From positions 1 to 64,000 of the forward strand of contig NZ_JACJVO010000016.1 of assembly GCF_014212055.1 (NCBI RefSeq): a stretch of DNA of 64,000 nt, in the 5' to 3' direction. The stretch's first letter is position 1. Each line of letters begins with the position of its first letter. A program made the position numbers and the translations under genes. This document shows positions 60,171 through 64,000 of the stretch, in pieces. Source of the DNA: Cohnella zeiphila. Lineage in GTDB: Bacteria > Bacillota > Bacilli > Paenibacillales > Paenibacillaceae. The notes beneath the pieces are model-generated. The model had not been told where the DNA came from and searched no databases. It saw nothing but the letters and a program-made list of their open reading frames with translations.

Positions 60171-60228
60171 ATAAATGACCTCCTGCCGAGTCCGATTAAG
60201 GGTGTTCGGCGCAAATTGGTATGAGAAA

Positions 60229-60255
60229 GGGGCGCCCTACGGCTAGGAACGCCCC
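60229..60255 (-). terminator. Hairpin between portal and scaffold genes
   Basis: GGGGCG and CGCCCC form the outer stem and CCTA/TAGG an inner stem around a four-base loop. TTTCTC follows on the minus strand. It lies just after the portal stop codon at 60261 and may be an attenuating terminator or processing site. Confidence 0.6.
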
Positions 60256-60260
60256 GATCT

Positions 60261-62414
60261 TTATTGCACTGGTTGACCTTGCGTCAGAATCGATATCAAT
60301 TGCTCATCGCTCATTTGAGCGGCCTCCGGGACCGTCTGACGGACTTTATCCAGAACCTCGGCCAAACTATTGCCGTCGCTTCCCGATCCTTCCTGTGACG
60401 CCTTGGCGGAGTTGTTGGCGTGTGTCTGTGCCATCTTGGATTTATCGCTCATCTGCTGCTTGGTAAGATCAGTCTGCATCTTCATCCCTTCAATCTCCTT
60501 CTGCGTCTGCAATTTGGCTGTCTCGATCTGCATCTTAGCCTGAGCATCGGCCTGTGCCGCTTGCGCTTGTGCCTCTTGGTTCTTCGCGGCTTGTTCCTGC
60601 ATGCGCTTAATGATCTCTTCGCGGTCCGGCCAGTCGTACATCTCCAACACGGACTCCTGATCGATCATGCCAAGCTCTGCGAGCTGTACGGCCTCTTCAC
60701 GACGCGCAAGACGAGACTGAGGGAGAGATGAACCGGCTTCGATCTCAACGGTCATTTGGAGGATTTTAAAGGCCTTCTCTACTTCTTCCTCCGATGGGTT
60801 GTCATCACTCTCTTGTTCGTCCGGTTGTTCTGCTGTATCTTCTTCCGGATCCAGCTTTGTCCACTCGCTCGGATTGGCGTAGATGAAAAACTCTGTCCGG
60901 TCGTTAATTTGGTTGCCCTCTTGATCAATCCCTTTCGGAATCGGCCTAACCTCGAATGGCATTTCCTGACCATTCATTTCGGCAAGCTGTTGGTCTTGAT
61001 CATACTTAGTGTAATCACCTTTGATCCTGAACCCGCGATTCTGTGTGTAGAACTGCATGGCGTTTACGATGACCTTTTCGGCAATCTTCTTGTTGAACAA
61101 CTCAAATTGGTCAATCATCGTCTTAATCCGCGTGTACGCCGCTTCTTGCTGTAGCTGCACCTCTTTACCGCTTGTGGCGTTCTGTGTGCCTCGGAAAGAG
61201 TCGTTGACGCCCGTTGCCTTGTCCTTAATGTTGCCTAACTGGTCGAACAGTTGGACCACGTTAGCGGGCAGCGTAGGCGGTAACATGAAGTCTGCAAGTG
61301 CATTTAGTGGAATATTGTCCGGGTTATTGATTGGAATTATCCCGTCACCAAATGCTTGCTGTCTTAGCTTCTGCGGCTCTTTCACGTTACCCATCGTCGT
61401 GTTGTACATCAACGGCGGATTAGCGTGTAGGCCAGCGTTTGCGATCGTGTAGTTCATCAGCACGTTACGGTTCGCGTTCATGGTGTCAATCTGCTCGTTA
61501 ATATCCATCCCTAGCATAGACATTGGATCCTTGACCGGACTGTAGATGTCATAAGGCAGACAGCCGTGCCAGAATGGATTTGCTTCGTCCTTTAGGAACA
61601 CTTCATCGGCCCAGTAGGATACGCGCCATTCGTCCTTATCATCCCGATACCAGTAATGGATATAGGCGATGACGTTTTTGTGCTTCTCCTGCTCGCTCAG
61701 TTCGGCATTGAACGTATCGCGGTCCGTCTGTCTTGCTGCTGTCACGTCCTGATTGAACGTCAGGAAGTTTTTGACCGTCCGCAACCATTGATTGAACCAC
61801 CCACCGGAATCATTACCGGAGTATCGGCCCATCTGATCTCCATTGCGGAAACTGTCCTCAATCTCCTGTTTCTTTTTCGGATAGTCCTTATAGACCTCTG
61901 TCTTACGCTTGGGCTCGACATAAAAAAAGAACCTGGAATCCTCCAAGTCCACCGCAGATGGATCGACCAGGCACCAACGACCGTTAACCTTCTTGATGCA
62001 TAAGTTTCCGATGCCGTTGCGATAGTTTTTATCGAAGCCTGTATATGCGAATGCCGATCGATAGATAAGCGCCATACGCATGACGGACTGTGACTCATAG
62101 TCCCAATTGTTCGTGTCGTATGTGTTGTCTAGGATGTCGTTTAATCCCTTGGCGTGTGTCACATAGTCGGGATAATCAGACCGCACGAGAGCGCGGATAC
62201 GGTTATTGGTGACGATTGGGACGACCGTCTCAACATACTCGAACAGGTCAGACGTCTTGAACGTTACCTCATCCTTGTCTCGCCAGTTAGCATAGGCTTT
62301 GTAGTTCCGGTCCATTTTCTGCTGAATCGGCTCCATAAACTTCTTTGCTTCGCCTAAGTCTCTTTTGAACCGGCTCTTTAGTTCGTCTGGCTCCTGCTGC
62401 TTTCTCTCTGCCAC
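60261..62414 (-). CDS. Phage portal protein (P22-like)
   Basis: A 717-residue portal. Early motifs (RFKRDLGEAKKFMEPIQQKMDRN, VPIVTNNRIRALVRSDYPDY) and the middle (NPDNIPLNALADFMLPPTLPANVVQLFDQLGN; GTQNATSGKEVQLQQEAAY) are those of P22-type portals; the long C-terminal coiled coil (KNQEAQAQAAQADAQAKMQIETAKLQ) is Gln/Ala rich and may form the barrel. GTG 62414 shares one base with the terminase stop (TAGTG). It forms the DNA channel at one vertex. Confidence 0.88.
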   Translation of the reverse strand: MAERKQQEPDELKSRFKRDLGEAKKFMEPIQQKMDRNYKAYANWRDKDEVTFKTSDLFEYVETVVPIVTNNRIRALVRSDYPDYVTHAKGLNDILDNTYDTNNWDYESQSVMRMALIYRSAFAYTGFDKNYRNGIGNLCIKKVNGRWCLVDPSAVDLEDSRFFFYVEPKRKTEVYKDYPKKKQEIEDSFRNGDQMGRYSGNDSGGWFNQWLRTVKNFLTFNQDVTAARQTDRDTFNAELSEQEKHKNVIAYIHYWYRDDKDEWRVSYWADEVFLKDEANPFWHGCLPYDIYSPVKDPMSMLGMDINEQIDTMNANRNVLMNYTIANAGLHANPPLMYNTTMGNVKEPQKLRQQAFGDGIIPINNPDNIPLNALADFMLPPTLPANVVQLFDQLGNIKDKATGVNDSFRGTQNATSGKEVQLQQEAAYTRIKTMIDQFELFNKKIAEKVIVNAMQFYTQNRGFRIKGDYTKYDQDQQLAEMNGQEMPFEVRPIPKGIDQEGNQINDRTEFFIYANPSEWTKLDPEEDTAEQPDEQESDDNPSEEEVEKAFKILQMTVEIEAGSSLPQSRLARREEAVQLAELGMIDQESVLEMYDWPDREEIIKRMQEQAAKNQEAQAQAAQADAQAKMQIETAKLQTQKEIEGMKMQTDLTKQQMSDKSKMAQTHANNSAKASQEGSGSDGNSLAEVLDKVRQTVPEAAQMSDEQLISILTQGQPVQ

Positions 62415-64000
62415 TAGATCACCCCTTCCATGTGCTTCTTGATGATTACTTGTGCCAATTGGTTGTAAACGTCCGCTAAACTGTAATGGTCCGGCCCATC
62501 ATTTATCCATTGCGGTATTGCGTCGCCGATCCGATCAAACTTAAGATCCTTGTTATCGCTGTTCTGCGCTTTCGTCTCACCGCTTGTACCTACCTTCCGT
62601 TGTGCTTTCCAATGCCTGCATAGGCTCTCTGATCCGTTCTGCATGGCCGATAACGTAGACTCCATGTTGTCCATGTAAATCTTGCGCTCACCTGTGATAT
62701 AGCCGTCTACAACGCGGTCAAAGAGGCGTGTACGATGCACGTTCACGATCCGCGTTTTGTAGTCTGTATCATAGAGTTCTTTGCGCTTGTCGTTATAATC
62801 AAAAACGCATCTCCAGACCTTTCCTGGAAATGCGCGTGTGAGCCTGGCTGTGATCTCAGGATAAGGCGCGTTATCGATTACGACCATGCTGATATTGTTC
62901 ATTTTGAGGTAATTGTGTAGCGCGTCCTCACCCTGAATCTTAATGATATGGTCGATACCATCCTCAGTCCCTTTAACACAGTGGAAATGAGGGTTGTCGA
63001 TCGTTCCGCCAACGTCTGCACCTAATACGCGATACTTGCCGGGATTCTTCATCACATAGCCATTATCGTCGTATTGCACGTTCTTGACGATGTTGGACGG
63101 GTCCAGACTGTTGCTGTTGCTTGCGTATGGCAGTCCGAGAAAGAAGTTGGCCCATACGTCCGGCAGGGTCAATTGATGCTCCCTTAGCAGCTTCTCAGCG
63201 CTAATCCATGGGGCCATCATTTGACTGATCCAATATCCGCTTATTCCGTGCTTGCTTGGGTATTTGCTGACCCATTCTTTTTCAGCAGTTCTTCGATCAA
63301 GAATAGATTCGCAAGCTCCACAGACAAACTCTTTTCGATCTTTGCAGACATGGTGTGTATTTCCTCCATCAAATCCTTCTGCCTCAAAAGTAATGTATGA
63401 AGCGTGATTGCACTTAGGGCACCAGTAGATATAATGCTTTTGATCTGAGAGTTGATAAGTGTAATCGACTCCGAAGCTTGGGAAAGTAGGATTGCTGAAT
63501 TCCCACTCCGCTCCGTAACTGCTTGCTGTAATCCGTGATTTATAGGCGTTAAGGACATTTTGATTGCTCCTATCGAACTCGTCTTTGATCAGAATATCTG
63601 CTGTCTGCATGATCGATGCCGAACGACCGTATGTGCCCTTCGAGAATATGAATCCAACGTTGCCGCCGTCCAGCGTTCGGAATGCTTTGGTATGCAAGCT
63701 GTCTTCCGTCAGGAACTGCTTCATGCTTGGATTATTGTCGTATATGCGGTTCGTCTTGGCTTTGTTGAACTCTTCAACGTCACTATCGGTCGGAAGTGTG
63801 TATATGACGTTGTATCCGTACTTGATCGCCATGTACGCACTCTTGAATATGCTGATTGTGCTGAATCCTACCTGAGAGCACTTAAGCACGCTCAGCAGTT
63901 TAGATTCGTCACATAGTGGTTCAATCAAAAAAGAACGGTCATCGAATTCCATCGATACGCCGTTCTCGTTTGTGAATCCGTTTTGATCGATCCATTCATA
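62414..64000 (-). CDS. Phage terminase large subunit, start outside the window
   Basis: At least 528 residues are visible; the frame stays open to the right edge, so the true start lies beyond it. The ATPase half has the atypical P-loop LKCSQVGFSTISIF, where the usual lysine is replaced, as in many gpA-type terminases, and FIFSKGTYGRSA. The nuclease half contains VLGADVGGT, VVIDNAPYPEI and KDLKFDRIGDAI near the end. It packages DNA by cutting concatemers and driving them into the head. The small subunit gene should be upstream, off the window. Confidence 0.88.
   Translation of the reverse strand, partial: YEWIDQNGFTNENGVSMEFDDRSFLIEPLCDESKLLSVLKCSQVGFSTISIFKSAYMAIKYGYNVIYTLPTDSDVEEFNKAKTNRIYDNNPSMKQFLTEDSLHTKAFRTLDGGNVGFIFSKGTYGRSASIMQTADILIKDEFDRSNQNVLNAYKSRITASSYGAEWEFSNPTFPSFGVDYTYQLSDQKHYIYWCPKCNHASYITFEAEGFDGGNTHHVCKDRKEFVCGACESILDRRTAEKEWVSKYPSKHGISGYWISQMMAPWISAEKLLREHQLTLPDVWANFFLGLPYASNSNSLDPSNIVKNVQYDDNGYVMKNPGKYRVLGADVGGTIDNPHFHCVKGTEDGIDHIIKIQGEDALHNYLKMNNISMVVIDNAPYPEITARLTRAFPGKVWRCVFDYNDKRKELYDTDYKTRIVNVHRTRLFDRVVDGYITGERKIYMDNMESTLSAMQNGSESLCRHWKAQRKVGTSGETKAQNSDNKDLKFDRIGDAIPQWINDGPDHYSLADVYNQLAQVIIKKHMEGVI

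Larger units (their letters stand above)
44250..64000. mobile_element. Prophage, P22-like podovirus organisation, right end outside the window
   Basis: From the broken tadZ gene to the window edge the genes are phage genes. Read on the minus strand: terminase, portal, scaffold, major capsid, small head proteins, adaptor, gp10-like protein, tail fibre, ejection-like proteins, cargo gene, holin, amidase and small genes. There is no tape-measure, sheath or tail-tube gene, which points to a short-tailed phage. Integrase, repressor and replication genes must lie beyond 64 kb. All structural genes are intact as far as can be seen. Confidence 0.88.

Noticed and set aside
63241..63558. 105-codon frame inside the terminase gene on the same strand
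   Set aside because: It overlaps the conserved terminase frame entirely, lacks a ribosome site and shows no family features.

Overview
The window looks like a GC-rich Gram-positive chromosome of the Paenibacillus/Cohnella kind. The evidence is the GatCAB amidotransferase operon, the perR-ygzB-ygxA-rrn order known from Bacillus subtilis, YesM/YesN-type two-component pairs next to lipoprotein sugar-binding proteins, and S-layer-homology domains. Almost every gene lies on the minus strand. From about 44.25 kb to the right edge the DNA is visibly richer in A and T and encodes phage proteins, so it is a prophage that continues past the window.

Layout. (1) 1-310: tandem promoters and a boxA-like leader of an rRNA operon whose 16S gene lies off the left edge. 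(2) 0.3-12.4 kb: housekeeping and stress genes: a protein behind a near-perfect Fur box, ygxA, ygzB, a membrane-anchored GH18 hydrolase, perR, a membrane protein, an MgtC-type protein, an acetyltransferase, gatCAB, a stand-alone EAL protein and a small unknown. (3) 12.6-37.2 kb: a 25-kb glycan locus on the minus strand with two permease pairs, three lipoprotein solute-binding proteins, two histidine-kinase/response-regulator pairs, an S-layer-anchored protein and two very large secreted beta-helix proteins, one fused to a metallophosphoesterase. No transport ATPase is present, so a shared one elsewhere is presumed. (4) 37.5-38.9 kb: a 51-bp tandem duplication and an M24 peptidase. (5) 38.9-44.24 kb: a compact Tad-type pilus/secretion operon read right to left (tadZ remnant, tadA, tadB, tadC, two very small membrane proteins, two TadE-like proteins) with overlapping start and stop codons. 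(6) 44.25-64.0 kb: a prophage with a P22-like podovirus order: terminase, portal, scaffold, coat, adaptor, gp10-like protein, tail fibre, ejection-type proteins, then a secreted cargo protein, a type I toxin candidate, holin and amidase.

How the parts connect. The prophage boundary falls inside the tadZ-like ATPase gene: only its C-terminal half remains, cut just before a DVSAYWD motif, so integration has beheaded the Tad operon. The first gene inside the prophage faces the opposite way and has a LexA-type SOS box in the spacer of an excellent promoter. In the glycan locus the likely logic is extracellular cleavage by the beta-helix enzymes, capture by the lipoproteins, import by the permeases and control by the two kinase/regulator pairs; repeated CTTATG motifs sit directly upstream of the third binding-protein gene.

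Small genes that a 60-codon cut-off would miss are also annotated: two Tad-associated proteins of 48 and 49 residues, a 53-residue and a 52-residue phage protein, a 46-residue CPVC protein overlapping the holin start, and a 26-residue toxin-like peptide.
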